Part shown: in pieces, positions 40,568-49,070 of the stretch
Position numbering within the stretch: position 1 is the stretch's first letter
Layout of the letters: every line of letters begins with the position of its first letter
Source of the DNA: Streptomyces harbinensis
Lineage (GTDB): Bacteria; Actinomycetota; Actinomycetes; Streptomycetales; Streptomycetaceae
Length of the DNA stretch: 64,000 nt
Assembly: GCF_900116145.1 (NCBI RefSeq)
Contig: NZ_FPAB01000006.1
Span: 124,001-188,000 of the forward strand
Direction: 5' to 3'
Translations under genes and position numbers: made by a program
Notes under the pieces: model-generated
The model's input: the letters and a program-made list of their open reading frames with translations, nothing else
The model's database searches: none
Told to the model about the DNA's origin: nothing

Positions 40568-41500
40568 GTGGACACCGAAGCACTGCGATCATTCGTCCGG
40601 GCCGCCGAACTCGGCCAGTTCCGGACCGCCGCCGACGAACTGGGCGTGACCCAGCAGGCGATCTCCAAGCGGATCGCCGGCCTGGAACGCGAACTGGAAG
40701 TACGCCTGTTCACCCGCACCGCACGCGGCGTCGAGCTGACCCGGGACGGCCACACCTTCCTCCCGCACGCACGCGGCGTCGTCGCGAGCGTCGAACGCGC
40801 CCTGACCGCCGTCCGGCCCGGCGCCCGCACCCTGCGGATCGACGTGCTCGGCCTGCGCACCGCCCAGGCCGTCATCCTGCACGAGTACTGGCGCTCCCGC
40901 CCCGGCAGCCGGATCGACGTGGTCACCCTCAAGGTCACCGACCCCTGGGAGGCGGTCGCCGCCGTGGCGGCGGGCGAGGTGGACGCGACGTTCCGTACGG
41001 TCACCGACCCGGCCGGGCTGCCGCCCGGCATCCGGATGCGGCACGCGTTCGACTCCCCGGTGGAACTGCTCGTCGGCCCGAAGCATCCGCTCGCCGGTGC
41101 GGTGAGCCTGACCCCGCGCCAGTTGCGCAAGCACCGCATCTGGGTGCCGGGCATCGCGCCCGGCAGCGAATGGGCCGACTTCTACGACCAGTTGGTCACC
41201 GAGTTCGACCTGCGCGTGGACGCGGCGGGCCCGCACTTCGGGGACGAGGTGCTGCTGGACGTTCTCGCGGAGTCCGGGGACGTGGCCACCCTTGTCGGCG
41301 CCCGCGACCGCTACGTATGGCCGGAGCACCAGGACCTGCGCCGCATCCCCATCGCCTCGCCCAGCCTCGCGTACCCGGTCTCCCTCATCCTGCCCAGCAC
41401 CCATCCGCATCCCGAACTGCGGGGCGTACTGGCCCACTTCGCGTCCCTGCCCCGGCTGCCGGAGGACACCTGGGTGCCGTCCTGGGCCACCCGGCCCTGA
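40568..41500 (+). CDS. LysR-family transcriptional regulator
   Basis: 310 residues, normal for the family. Helix-turn-helix: LRSFVRAAELGQFRTAADEL then GVTQQAISKRIAGLERELEV, followed by the linker helix LFTRTARGVELTRDG. The effector domain follows, with RIDVLGLRTAQAVILHEYW and late LSLIL-type strands (PVSLILPSTHPHPEL). The inducer is unknown. Start GTG 40568 lies just after a perfect palindrome that may be its operator. The same-strand acetyltransferase gene begins 42 nt later, a plausible target. Confidence 0.92.
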   Translation: MDTEALRSFVRAAELGQFRTAADELGVTQQAISKRIAGLERELEVRLFTRTARGVELTRDGHTFLPHARGVVASVERALTAVRPGARTLRIDVLGLRTAQAVILHEYWRSRPGSRIDVVTLKVTDPWEAVAAVAAGEVDATFRTVTDPAGLPPGIRMRHAFDSPVELLVGPKHPLAGAVSLTPRQLRKHRIWVPGIAPGSEWADFYDQLVTEFDLRVDAAGPHFGDEVLLDVLAESGDVATLVGARDRYVWPEHQDLRRIPIASPSLAYPVSLILPSTHPHPELRGVLAHFASLPRLPEDTWVPSWATRP

Positions 41501-41542
41501 TACGGCCCCCGCTCTCCCTGCCAACCGAAAGGACACACCACC

Positions 41543-42085
41543 ATGCCCAGCGACCGTCTCATGCTGGTCGACAGCGACCAGTTCCGTACCCACATCGAAC
41601 GGGTGCAGCAGGTCACCGACCTCACCTCCCGCCTCAACGTGCTGCCGTTCGGCGACGAGGACGGCAAGGCCGCCCTGTTCGAGCAGATCCTCGGGAAGCC
41701 GCTGCCGGAGGGGACGGTGATCTACCCGCCGTTCTTCACCGACCACGGGTTCCGGCTCGACCTGGCCGAGCGGGTGTTCATCAACCAGAACTGCACCTTC
41801 CTCGACTACGCCGGTATCCGGCTGGCCGAGGGCGTGTGGGTCGGCCCGAAGGCCACGTTCATCACCGGCGGCCACCCCGTCGACCCCGCCGAACGGCAGC
41901 TCTACATCACCGGCGCACCCATCGACGTGGCGGAGAACGTGTGGATCGGCGCGGGCGCCACCATCCTGCCCGGCGTCAGCATCGGCCGGGACGCGGTGAT
42001 AGCCGCAGGTGCGGTCGTGGCCGACGACGTACCGCCCGCCTCCCTGGTCACCGGGGGCAAGGCGACCATCCGCCGCCAGTGGTGA
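41543..42085 (+). CDS. Sugar O-acetyltransferase (left-handed beta-helix, MAT type)
   Basis: 180 residues. Hexapeptide-repeat architecture is clear in the second half: VFINQNCTFLDYAGIRLAEG, GVWVGPKATFITGGHPVDP, then IDVAENVWIGAGATILPGVS and IGRDAVIAAGAVVADDVPPA. The first half has the maltose-acetyltransferase N-terminal helix pair. The catalytic His of the family lies in ITGGHP. Trimeric, acetyl-CoA dependent, cytoplasmic; the acceptor sugar is not fixed. Follows the LysR gene by 42 nt with an AAAGGA site. Confidence 0.9.
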   Translation: MPSDRLMLVDSDQFRTHIERVQQVTDLTSRLNVLPFGDEDGKAALFEQILGKPLPEGTVIYPPFFTDHGFRLDLAERVFINQNCTFLDYAGIRLAEGVWVGPKATFITGGHPVDPAERQLYITGAPIDVAENVWIGAGATILPGVSIGRDAVIAAGAVVADDVPPASLVTGGKATIRRQW

Positions 42086-42148
42086 GGCACCCGGGCGGGC
42101 CCGGGAGACGGTGGACGGCCCGTCGCAGCCTTCGGTAGGTTGCCCGGC

Positions 42149-42703
42149 ATGACCGGCACCGGTACCGCCTCCGCCGACTGGCCGCCCACCCCGATCCGTA
42201 CCGGGCGGCTCGTGCTCCGCGCGGCCGAGGGGCGGGACCGGGCGGCGTTCATCGCGTTGTTCGCCTCGCCCGAGGTGACGGCTTACACCGGCGGACCCCG
42301 GCCGCGCGATGAGCTCGAACGCACGGCCCCGGCCGTCCCCGGGCAGCGCCCACGGTGCTTCGTCGCCGAACTCGACGGGACGATGATCGGCATGGTCACG
42401 CTCGATGAGCGGGACCCGGAACGCCCCGGACCGGCCAGGCCCGATGCCGGACGGGTGGAGCTGGGCTATCTGTTCCTCCCGCACGCCTGGGGCCACGGGT
42501 ACGCGGCCGAGGCGTGCGCGGCGGTACTCGGCTGGTACGCCGCCGCCCACCCCGGCGAGCCGGTGGCGCTGTGCACGCGGACCGACAACGACCGGGCGTT
42601 GCGGCTCGCGGTCACGCTGGGGTTCACCGAGGTGGAACGGTTCGCGGCGTACGGCGCCGAGCAGTGGCTCGGCGTGCGGCACCCGGCCCGGCCGGCCGGC
42701 TGA
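42149..42703 (+). CDS. RimJ/RimL-type GNAT acetyltransferase
   Basis: 184 residues. Acetyltransf_3 pattern: TGRLVLRAAEGRDRAAFIAL near the N-terminus, ARPDAGRVELGYLFLPHAWG with the acetyl-CoA loop HGYAAEACAAV, and ALCTRTDNDRALRLAVTLGF. Substrate unknown. The ATG at 42149 is preferred to a TTG at 42140. It is close behind the sugar acetyltransferase (63 nt) but probably has its own control. Converges with the leftward biosynthetic operon; no strong hairpin separates them, only short CGGCAGCAC repeats. Confidence 0.85.
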   Translation: MTGTGTASADWPPTPIRTGRLVLRAAEGRDRAAFIALFASPEVTAYTGGPRPRDELERTAPAVPGQRPRCFVAELDGTMIGMVTLDERDPERPGPARPDAGRVELGYLFLPHAWGHGYAAEACAAVLGWYAAAHPGEPVALCTRTDNDRALRLAVTLGFTEVERFAAYGAEQWLGVRHPARPAG

Positions 42704-42773
42704 GGCGAGGCGGGGCGGTCCGGGCGGCTCGGGCGGCCCCGGCAGCACCGGCAGCACCGGCACCCCCTCAGCG

Positions 42774-43424
42774 TCAGTAGTGCTCGCCGAACGCCGCGCG
42801 CTGGCGGCGTTCCAGGCGGGAGCGCATCAGGGCCGCCACCGGCTTGGCCGGGACGCCGCCGCGTTCGGAGTCCTCCGCCACCGAGGCCAGCCACGGCGGC
42901 ATGAACGTCAGCGTCCAGCGGGCCGCCGACTTCACCATCGACTTCTCGAACCGGGCCCACAGCTTCGGGTCCAGGGCCGGGGCCAGCCGGCCGGCGAGTT
43001 CGCGTTCCTCGTCCGCCGTGTGCACGGCGAGGAGTTCGCGTACCCCGGTGGCCGCCTTCGCCAGGTCGGCGGCGCCGGTGCCGTCCGGTGACAGCGCCTC
43101 GATCGCCCGGCCGAACCCGTCCAGCCGGCCCTCCAGCGCGGCGTGTTCCTCCTGGAGCAGGGTCAGCGCCTCCTCGTCCGCGCCGCGCTCGCGCAGCGCC
43201 GGCCACAGCACCTCGTCCTCGCCCTCGTGATGGTGGTGGATCAGCTCGGTCAGCCTGCGGGCGTACGCCGCCAGGTGGCGGGTACGGTCCGGGTCCGGGG
43301 CGCCGGCGAGGGCGGTCGCGGTGCGGGCGATCCGGTCCAGGTCGCGCAGCATCGCGCGGTGGGCGAGGATCATGGTCTTCAGGCCCGGGGAGGTCACGGT
43401 CTGCTGCCTTTCGTCGTCGGTCAC
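42774..43424 (-). CDS. Hemerythrin HHE-domain protein
   Basis: 216 residues, predicted four-helix bundle. Metal ligands of the HHE cation-binding domain are visible: MILAHRAMLRDLDRI (first His), ELIHHHHEGEDEVLWPAL (His-xxx-Glu cluster), LLQEEHAALEGRL and LLAVHTADEERELAG. The C-terminal third (FEKSMVKSAARWTLTFMPPW) is an extension seen in actinobacterial versions. Such diiron proteins bind oxygen or sense redox; an oxygenase-like role has been shown in only a few. Its GTG overlaps the preceding stop (GTGA, 43421-43424), making it the last gene of the leftward biosynthetic operon. Confidence 0.88.
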   Translation of the reverse strand: MTDDERQQTVTSPGLKTMILAHRAMLRDLDRIARTATALAGAPDPDRTRHLAAYARRLTELIHHHHEGEDEVLWPALRERGADEEALTLLQEEHAALEGRLDGFGRAIEALSPDGTGAADLAKAATGVRELLAVHTADEERELAGRLAPALDPKLWARFEKSMVKSAARWTLTFMPPWLASVAEDSERGGVPAKPVAALMRSRLERRQRAAFGEHY

Positions 43425-44047
43425 ACCAGGCTGCCGCCGGCCGCCACCAGCGCGCCGGAGTCGAAGAGGCGGACGTAGTGCGGGTCCACCCGGTCCGGTG
43501 AGCGGTACAAGTGGCCGTAGTGCTCCTGGTACGTGGTGAACCAGTCGGGGCGGTGGTGGAGGAACAGGATGTCGTGGAACGCCATCCGGCGCACCACCAT
43601 CTGCGGCAGCGGTGAACGGTTCGCCGGGAACGCGGGGTTGCGGGCGGCCCGCGCGTCGCACTCCGGGTGCATCTGGCCGAGCATCAGCCCGCGCGAGACG
43701 GCCTCGTCCTTCACCTCCTCGTACACGTCGTCGATCAAATGCCACTGGTGGGGCCGGAGCCCGTCGAAGACGACGATCAGCGAGTCCAGCGAGGTGGGAC
43801 GGTCGGCGTACCGCTCCTCGAAGGCGTCCATGGCGGTACGGATGAGCGCCGTCATGCGCGGCGCGCCGTCGCCCGGCAGCCAGCGGCAGCGCACGCCGTG
43901 CAGCACGCCGGAGCGCCGTGCGGGCGCGACGAACGGGCACACCGGACCGTCCCGGCCCAGCTCCGGGTGCGGTGCGGTGACGTAGCCGGTCAGCCAGCCG
44001 GACAGCGCCGCCTCCTGTTCGGCGGTCAGCGGCAGGAAGGGATGCAT
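43421..44047 (-). CDS. DUF6875-like protein of the biosynthetic operon
   Basis: 208 residues, no signal or membrane segment. The N-terminal motif GRDGPVCPFVAPARRSG, the central SLIVVFDGLRPHQWHLID and the late MVVRRMAFHDILFLHHRPDW resemble the actinobacterial DUF6875 family, which I recall only from its annotation, so treat the name as tentative. Conserved Cys, His and Arg could form an active site. GAGGAGG lies before the ATG, in the 18-nt gap after the acyl-CoA dehydrogenase stop; the hemerythrin gene overlaps its end. The tight coupling to a diiron protein suggests the two work together. Confidence 0.75.
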   Translation of the reverse strand: MHPFLPLTAEQEAALSGWLTGYVTAPHPELGRDGPVCPFVAPARRSGVLHGVRCRWLPGDGAPRMTALIRTAMDAFEERYADRPTSLDSLIVVFDGLRPHQWHLIDDVYEEVKDEAVSRGLMLGQMHPECDARAARNPAFPANRSPLPQMVVRRMAFHDILFLHHRPDWFTTYQEHYGHLYRSPDRVDPHYVRLFDSGALVAAGGSLV

Positions 44048-44065
44048 CGATGGGCCTCCTCGGGC

Positions 44066-45862
44066 TCAGAACGCCGCGTCCGGCAGGCTCATCAGCCGCT
44101 CGTCGCGGCGGCCGACCGTGTGCAGCTGGGCGGCGACCAGCGGCAGGACGTCGTGGGCGAAGACCGACGCGGCGGCGATCTTCCCCTCGTAGAACGCCCG
44201 GTCGGCCGGGCGCACTTCGCCGGTCAGCCGCTCGGCGGCCACGGCCGCCCCGCGCAGCAGCAGCCAGCCGGTGACCACGTCGCCGGCCGCCATCAGCAGC
44301 CGGGTGGTGTTGCGGCCGACCTCGTACAGCGCGTCCGGGGTCTCGAAGCTCGTGAGCAGATGGCCGCCCAGCGTCTCGGTGATGCGCCGCAGCGCGTCCG
44401 CCGCGTCGCTCAGTTGCTCGCGCTCGGCGGCCAGTTGCCCGCCGCCCGCCTCCGAGGCGGCGAACGCGGTGATCTCGGCGGCCAGCGCGGTGAGGGCGGC
44501 GCCCTGGTCGCGGGCGATCTTGCGGAAGAAGAAGTCCATGCCCTGGATCGCGGTGGTGCCCTCGTACAGGGTGTCGATCCGGGCGTCGCGCAGATACTGC
44601 TCCAGCGGGTGGTCCTTGAGGTACCCGGCGCCGCCCAGGATCTGGAGCGCGGCGCTCAGCTGCTCCCAGGACCGCTCGGCGCCGTACCCCTTGACCAGCG
44701 GCAGCAGCAGGTCGCTCAGCGCCCGGTTGCCGTCGTCCTGGGCGCACGCGGTGTACAGGACGAGGGCGCGCAGGCCCTCGGCGTACGCCTTCTGGGTGAG
44801 GAGGGAGCGGCGCACCTCGGGGTGGCGGATGATCGGCACCCGGGGCGCGCTCTTGTCGGTCGCCCGGGTGAGGTCGGCGCCCTGGAGGCGCTGGGTGGCG
44901 TAGGCGACGGCGTGCCGGTGGCCGCTGGAGAGGGTCGCCATGGCCTTGGTGCCGACCATCATCCGGGCGTGTTCGAGGATGGTGAACATCTGCCGGATGC
45001 CGTCGTGCCGTTCGCCGACCAGGTAGCCGACGGCCGGTTCCGCCTCGCCGAAGGTGAGTTCGACGGTGGCGGACGCCTTGAGGCCCATCTTGTCCTCCAG
45101 GGCGGTGGCGCGGACGCCGTTGCGCGCGCCCAGGGCGCCGGTGGACCAGTCCGTCACCCGGTACTTGGGGACGACGAACATCGACAGGCCCTTGGTGCCG
45201 GGGCCGTGGCCCTCGGGGCGGGCGAGCACGAAGTGCACGATGTTCTCGGACAGATCGTGTTCGCCGGAGGTGATGAAGCGCTTGACGCCCTCGATGTGCC
45301 AGCTGCCGTCGTCCTGCGGTACGGCGCGGGTGCGCAGTGCGCCGACGTCGCTGCCCGCGTCGGCCTCGGTGAGCACCATGGTGCCGCCCCACTCGCGCTC
45401 CACCATGGTGCGGGCCAGGGTGCGCTGCTCGTCGGTGCCGAGGGCGTGCAGCACGGAGGCGAACCCGCCGAAGGACTGGTACATGTGCAGCGCCGGGTTG
45501 GCGCCCATGAGGAGTTCGGTGACCGCCCACTGGAGCGAGGGCGCCACCTGCGAGCCGCCCAGCTCGGGGGGCAGCCACAGCCGGTGGTAGCCGGTGTCCA
45601 TCCAGGTGCGGTACGCCTTGGTGAAGCTGTCCGGCAGCGAGACGGCCTGGTCGAGCGGGTGGTACGCGGGCGGGGTGCGGTCGGCGTCGACGGTGGCGTC
45701 GGCGAGGGCGTCGACGGCGAGCCGGGCGACCTCGGCGAGCAGGGTGCGGGCGGTGTCCTCGTCGGCGTCGGCGTACGGGCCCCGCCCGTACACCTCGCCC
45801 CGGCCCAGTACCTCGAACAGGGTGAACTCGATGTCCCGGACGTTCGGCAGGTAGTGGCTCAT
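44066..45862 (-). CDS. Acyl-CoA dehydrogenase (long form, FadE5-like)
   Basis: 598 residues, the length of the extended acyl-CoA dehydrogenases with an extra N-terminal helix and C-terminal domain. FAD/substrate motifs: MVLTEADAGSDVGALRTRA, HIEGVKRFITSGEHDL, and the catalytic base in IDTLYEGTTAIQGMDFFFRK. It introduces a trans-2 double bond in an acyl thioester, passing electrons to ETF. Its start overlaps the aminotransferase stop (ATGA), so it is co-translated within the cluster and may act on an acyl-ACP or acyl-CoA intermediate rather than in general beta-oxidation. Confidence 0.9.
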   Translation of the reverse strand: MSHYLPNVRDIEFTLFEVLGRGEVYGRGPYADADEDTARTLLAEVARLAVDALADATVDADRTPPAYHPLDQAVSLPDSFTKAYRTWMDTGYHRLWLPPELGGSQVAPSLQWAVTELLMGANPALHMYQSFGGFASVLHALGTDEQRTLARTMVEREWGGTMVLTEADAGSDVGALRTRAVPQDDGSWHIEGVKRFITSGEHDLSENIVHFVLARPEGHGPGTKGLSMFVVPKYRVTDWSTGALGARNGVRATALEDKMGLKASATVELTFGEAEPAVGYLVGERHDGIRQMFTILEHARMMVGTKAMATLSSGHRHAVAYATQRLQGADLTRATDKSAPRVPIIRHPEVRRSLLTQKAYAEGLRALVLYTACAQDDGNRALSDLLLPLVKGYGAERSWEQLSAALQILGGAGYLKDHPLEQYLRDARIDTLYEGTTAIQGMDFFFRKIARDQGAALTALAAEITAFAASEAGGGQLAAEREQLSDAADALRRITETLGGHLLTSFETPDALYEVGRNTTRLLMAAGDVVTGWLLLRGAAVAAERLTGEVRPADRAFYEGKIAAASVFAHDVLPLVAAQLHTVGRRDERLMSLPDAAF

Positions 45863-46965
45863 GCGGCGTGCTCCATGGTGCGCAGGACGGCGGCGAGGGC
45901 GGTGACGGCCCGTTCGACCTGGGGGACGGTGCCGACGGTGATCCGCAGGTGTCCGGGCAGGCCGAGCAGGGTGAGGTCGCGGACGAGGACGCCGTGTTCG
46001 GCGGCGAGCCGGGCGGCGACGCGGGTGCTGTCGGCGACGGGCAGGGCGGCCAGCACGAAGTTGGCGGCCGAGGGGGTGACGGACACGCCGATGGTGTCCA
46101 GGGACTTGGTGAGGTGTTCGCGGGCGCGGGCGGTGCCGGTGCGGACCCGCTCCAGGTGGCCCGGCTCGGCCAGGGCGGCGAGCACGGCGCGCTGGGCGGG
46201 GCGGCTGACGCGGAACGGCAGGGCGCGGGCGGTGCGTTCGATGCGGGCGACGCGCTCGGGCGGGCCGATGAGGACGCCGAGCCGGACCGAGGCCAGGCCC
46301 CAGGCTTTGGAGAAGGTGCGCAGCACGAGGGCGGGGGCGCCGTCCCGTACCCGGTCCAGGGCGTGGTCGTGTTCGGGGCCGGCGAAGTCCAGGTAGGCCT
46401 CGTCGAAGACGAGTTGGCCGGGCGCGCCGTCGGCGGCGGCCAGCAGGGCGGCGGTCCCGGCGCGGTCCAGGACGGTGCCGGAGGGGTTGAGCGGGTTGCA
46501 GACGAACGCCAGGTCGGTGCCGTCGGCCAGGGCGTGCGCGAAGGCGGTGGCCGGGACGGCGTACCCGGGGGTCAGCGGCAGGGCGCGCAGCCGGGCGCCG
46601 ACCGCGCGGGCGGCTTCGCCGTAGCCGGGGAACGTCCGCTCGGTGCAGGTGACTTCCGCCTGCGGGCCGGCGGCGAAGGTGAGGGCGGTGAGCAGGATGA
46701 GTTCGTCGACGCCGTTACCGACGGTGAGCATCGCCGGGTCGACCGCGAAGTGCCGGGCGAGGGCGGCGCGCAGCGTGCGGGCGGCGGGGTCGGGGTAGTG
46801 CGGGAGATGGCCGGCGGCCTCCTCGCGTACCGCGTCGACGGCGCCGGGCGGCGGGCCGTACGGGCTCTCGTTGAGGTGGAGCCGCAGCCGGCCGGGGGTG
46901 CCGGGGCCGGTGCCGGGACCGTCCTCGTCGTCGTCGGACCGGAAGAAGGAGGCTTCCTCGCTCAT
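45859..46965 (-). CDS. HisC-like PLP-dependent aminotransferase (class I/II)
   Basis: 368 residues. Fold-type I motifs typical of histidinol-phosphate aminotransferases: LHLNESPYGPPPGAV, GNGVDELILLTALTF, FVCNPLNPSGT, LVFDEAYLDF and the PLP lysine in LRTFSKAWGLASVRLG (Lys220). The HisC branch also includes many secondary-metabolite aminotransferases, and no his genes are near. GGGAG precedes the ATG. The gene starts 93 nt after the desaturase stop, across a 12-bp hairpin, so it may have a separate promoter or rely on read-through. Confidence 0.9.
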   Translation of the reverse strand: MSEEASFFRSDDDEDGPGTGPGTPGRLRLHLNESPYGPPPGAVDAVREEAAGHLPHYPDPAARTLRAALARHFAVDPAMLTVGNGVDELILLTALTFAAGPQAEVTCTERTFPGYGEAARAVGARLRALPLTPGYAVPATAFAHALADGTDLAFVCNPLNPSGTVLDRAGTAALLAAADGAPGQLVFDEAYLDFAGPEHDHALDRVRDGAPALVLRTFSKAWGLASVRLGVLIGPPERVARIERTARALPFRVSRPAQRAVLAALAEPGHLERVRTGTARAREHLTKSLDTIGVSVTPSAANFVLAALPVADSTRVAARLAAEHGVLVRDLTLLGLPGHLRITVGTVPQVERAVTALAAVLRTMEHAA

Positions 46966-47006
46966 CGTGTACTCCCTGGGGTGGCGGCGGTGGGCGGTGC
47001 GCCCGG

Positions 47007-47040
47007 CCGGCCGCCCGGGCCGGTGGCACCGGGCGGCCGG
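47007..47040 (-). terminator. Hairpin between the desaturase and aminotransferase genes
   Basis: Perfect 12-bp stem CCGGCCGCCCGG / CCGGGCGGCCGG (47007-47018, 47029-47040) with a 10-nt loop, about 18 nt past the desaturase stop. It splits the leftward run of genes and may attenuate expression of the distal ones. Confidence 0.6.
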
Positions 47041-47057
47041 GTGGGTCGGCCGGGCGG

Positions 47058-48065
47058 CTACTCGACGTCCACCAAGGAGGGCTTGGCGTCGGCCGAGCGC
47101 TCCGCGAGCGGGACGATCTCCTGCTGGCTGGCGAGCAGTTGCTGCCGGTCGGCGCCGGCCGCGCTGACCCGGGAGATGCCGGCCTCGCGGAGCGTGAGCC
47201 GCTCGGTGTCGATGCGGACGACCTTCCAGGCGAGCCGGGTCTTCTCCAGGCTCCAGATGAAAATGGCGCTGATGTCCACCTCGTACCAGCGCATGCCGTG
47301 CCGGGCGGAGCGCGGGAACGCGTGGTGGTTGTTGTGCCAGGCCTCGCCGAAGGACGGGATGGCGAGCCAGGCGACGTTGCGGGACTCGTCGGTGGTGGTG
47401 AAGCGGCGGCGGCCGAAGACGTGGCCGATGGAGTTGACCGCGTACGTGAGGTGGTTGACGAGGAACAGCCGCACCAGGCCGCCCCACAGCATGCCGGTGA
47501 GCAGCGCCGTCCAGTCGCCGCCGGTGAAGGCGAAGCCGAGCAGGCCGGGCAGGGCGATGCCGGCGAGGACGACGAGGACGAAGTTCTCACTGATCCAGCG
47601 CAGCGGCTTCTCGCGGGTCAGGTCGGGGCAGTAGCGCAGCGGGTCGGAGGTGAGCCCGGTGTCGAAGAGCCAGCCGAGGTGGGCGTGCCAGACGCCGGCC
47701 AGGGTGCCCTTGACGCCGGGCTCGAAGCCCAGGTGCGGGCTGTGCGGGTCGCCTTCCTTGTCGGCGACGCGGTGGTGCCTGCGGTGGTGGGCGGCCCAGA
47801 TGATGGGCGGGCCCTGGCCGGCCATGGCGCCCCAGGTGGCCAGGGTGTAGCGGATCGGCTTGTACGTCTCGAAGGAGCGGTGGGTGAGCATCCGGTGGTA
47901 GCCGGTGGAGACGCCGAACCCGCAGATCACATACATGATCACCAGGACCGCGAGGTCGCTCCAGCCGAAGATGCGGTTCCACAGCAGGACCATCGCGGCG
48001 ATGATCCCGATCAGGGGGATGATGGACGCCGCCAGGATGAACCAGCGGTGTTCCTTGCCGTCCAT
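47058..48065 (-). CDS. Membrane acyl-CoA/acyl-lipid desaturase
   Basis: 335 residues. All three histidine boxes are intact: HRMLTH (57-62), HHRRHH (93-98) and HNNHH in FGEAWHNNHHAFPRS. Four hydrophobic helices surround them, as in delta-9 stearoyl-CoA desaturases. It uses diiron and oxygen to put a cis double bond in a fatty chain at the membrane. The short linker to the SDR gene (44 nt, AAAGG ribosome site) places it in the cluster operon, which suggests a dedicated lipid substrate, though a general membrane role cannot be excluded. Confidence 0.93.
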   Translation of the reverse strand: MDGKEHRWFILAASIIPLIGIIAAMVLLWNRIFGWSDLAVLVIMYVICGFGVSTGYHRMLTHRSFETYKPIRYTLATWGAMAGQGPPIIWAAHHRRHHRVADKEGDPHSPHLGFEPGVKGTLAGVWHAHLGWLFDTGLTSDPLRYCPDLTREKPLRWISENFVLVVLAGIALPGLLGFAFTGGDWTALLTGMLWGGLVRLFLVNHLTYAVNSIGHVFGRRRFTTTDESRNVAWLAIPSFGEAWHNNHHAFPRSARHGMRWYEVDISAIFIWSLEKTRLAWKVVRIDTERLTLREAGISRVSAAGADRQQLLASQQEIVPLAERSADAKPSLVDVE

Positions 48066-48109
48066 GCGTCAGGTGCCTTTCCGGGTCGGGTCGGTCAGGG
48101 AGTGCCGGT

Positions 48110-49066
48110 TCAGGAGGTTCCGGCGGAACCGGCGGACGTACCGGTGGCGGCTGCCGTGGCGGCGGCCACCACGCGGTTGAGCCGGTCCATGCGGGTGGCC
48201 AGCGTCATCCGGCCCTCCAGCCGGAAGGCGGGCGGGCGGCGGCCGTCCACGTCGTCGAAGCCGTACTCCTCGGCCAGGTCCCCGGTGGTGAGGACGGTGC
48301 CGGCCCGTTCGGCGACGGCGGGGTCGGCGGCGAGGTGGGCGACGGCGCGGCCCACGTACTCCACGGAGTGCAGGACGGCGGCGGGCCCGGCGCTCAGCGC
48401 CTCCCAGGCGGCCTCCACCCGCTCGGTGCGGACGAACCCGGGGTGCAGGGCGAGCGCGGTGACGCCGTGTTTGCGCAGGTCGGCGGCGAAGGCGCGGTTC
48501 AGGCGGTCGGAGCCGTGCTTGAACACGTCGTAGGCGGCCTGCCCGAGGTAGGTGTCGCCGTCGGTGAAGCCGATGCCGATGACCAGCCCGGCGCGCTGCG
48601 GCAGCATGAGCGGGACGAGCAGCCGCGTCACGTCGTACTGGGCGCGCAGCGAGGCGGCGCACAGGTCGTAGCGCCACATCGGCTGCTGCCAGAACGGGGC
48701 GTCGAAGCGTACTTCGGCGGAGCGTTCGTAGCCGGCCCAGGCGTTGTTGACGAGCAGGTCGAGCCGGCCGTGCCGCTCGCGCACCAGGTCGGCGAGCGCC
48801 CGGTTTCCGGCGTCCTCGGTGTGGTCGCAGCGCACGGCGATGCCGGTGCCGCCGCGTGCGGTGATCTCCTCGGCGACGTCCTCGACGGTGCCGGGCAGGC
48901 CCTCGGTGCGGTCGCCGGTGCGCGAGGAGCGGCCGGTGACGTACACGGTGGCGCCGGCCGCGCCGAGCGCGAGCGCGATGCCGCGGCCCACGCCGCGGCT
49001 GGCGCCGGTCACCACGGCCACGGTGCCGTCCAGCCGGGGCGGCTGCCAGCCTTCGCCTTCTGCCAT
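48110..49066 (-). CDS. Short-chain dehydrogenase/reductase
   Basis: 318 residues. Classical SDR cofactor motif AVVTGASRGVGRGIALALG (about 17-35) with Arg following for NADP(H), LVNNAWAG, and the active-site Tyr/Lys as AAYDVFKHGSDRL (YxxxK). The C-terminus is extended with a segment after the Rossmann core (AFRLEGRMTLATRMDRLN) rich in Ala/Thr. Reaction probably a keto/alcohol interconversion on a cluster intermediate. It starts 4 nt after the thioester-reductase-like gene stop (AGGGAAC ribosome site). Confidence 0.88.
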   Translation of the reverse strand: MAEGEGWQPPRLDGTVAVVTGASRGVGRGIALALGAAGATVYVTGRSSRTGDRTEGLPGTVEDVAEEITARGGTGIAVRCDHTEDAGNRALADLVRERHGRLDLLVNNAWAGYERSAEVRFDAPFWQQPMWRYDLCAASLRAQYDVTRLLVPLMLPQRAGLVIGIGFTDGDTYLGQAAYDVFKHGSDRLNRAFAADLRKHGVTALALHPGFVRTERVEAAWEALSAGPAAVLHSVEYVGRAVAHLAADPAVAERAGTVLTTGDLAEEYGFDDVDGRRPPAFRLEGRMTLATRMDRLNRVVAAATAAATGTSAGSAGTS

Positions 49067-49070
49067 GGGT

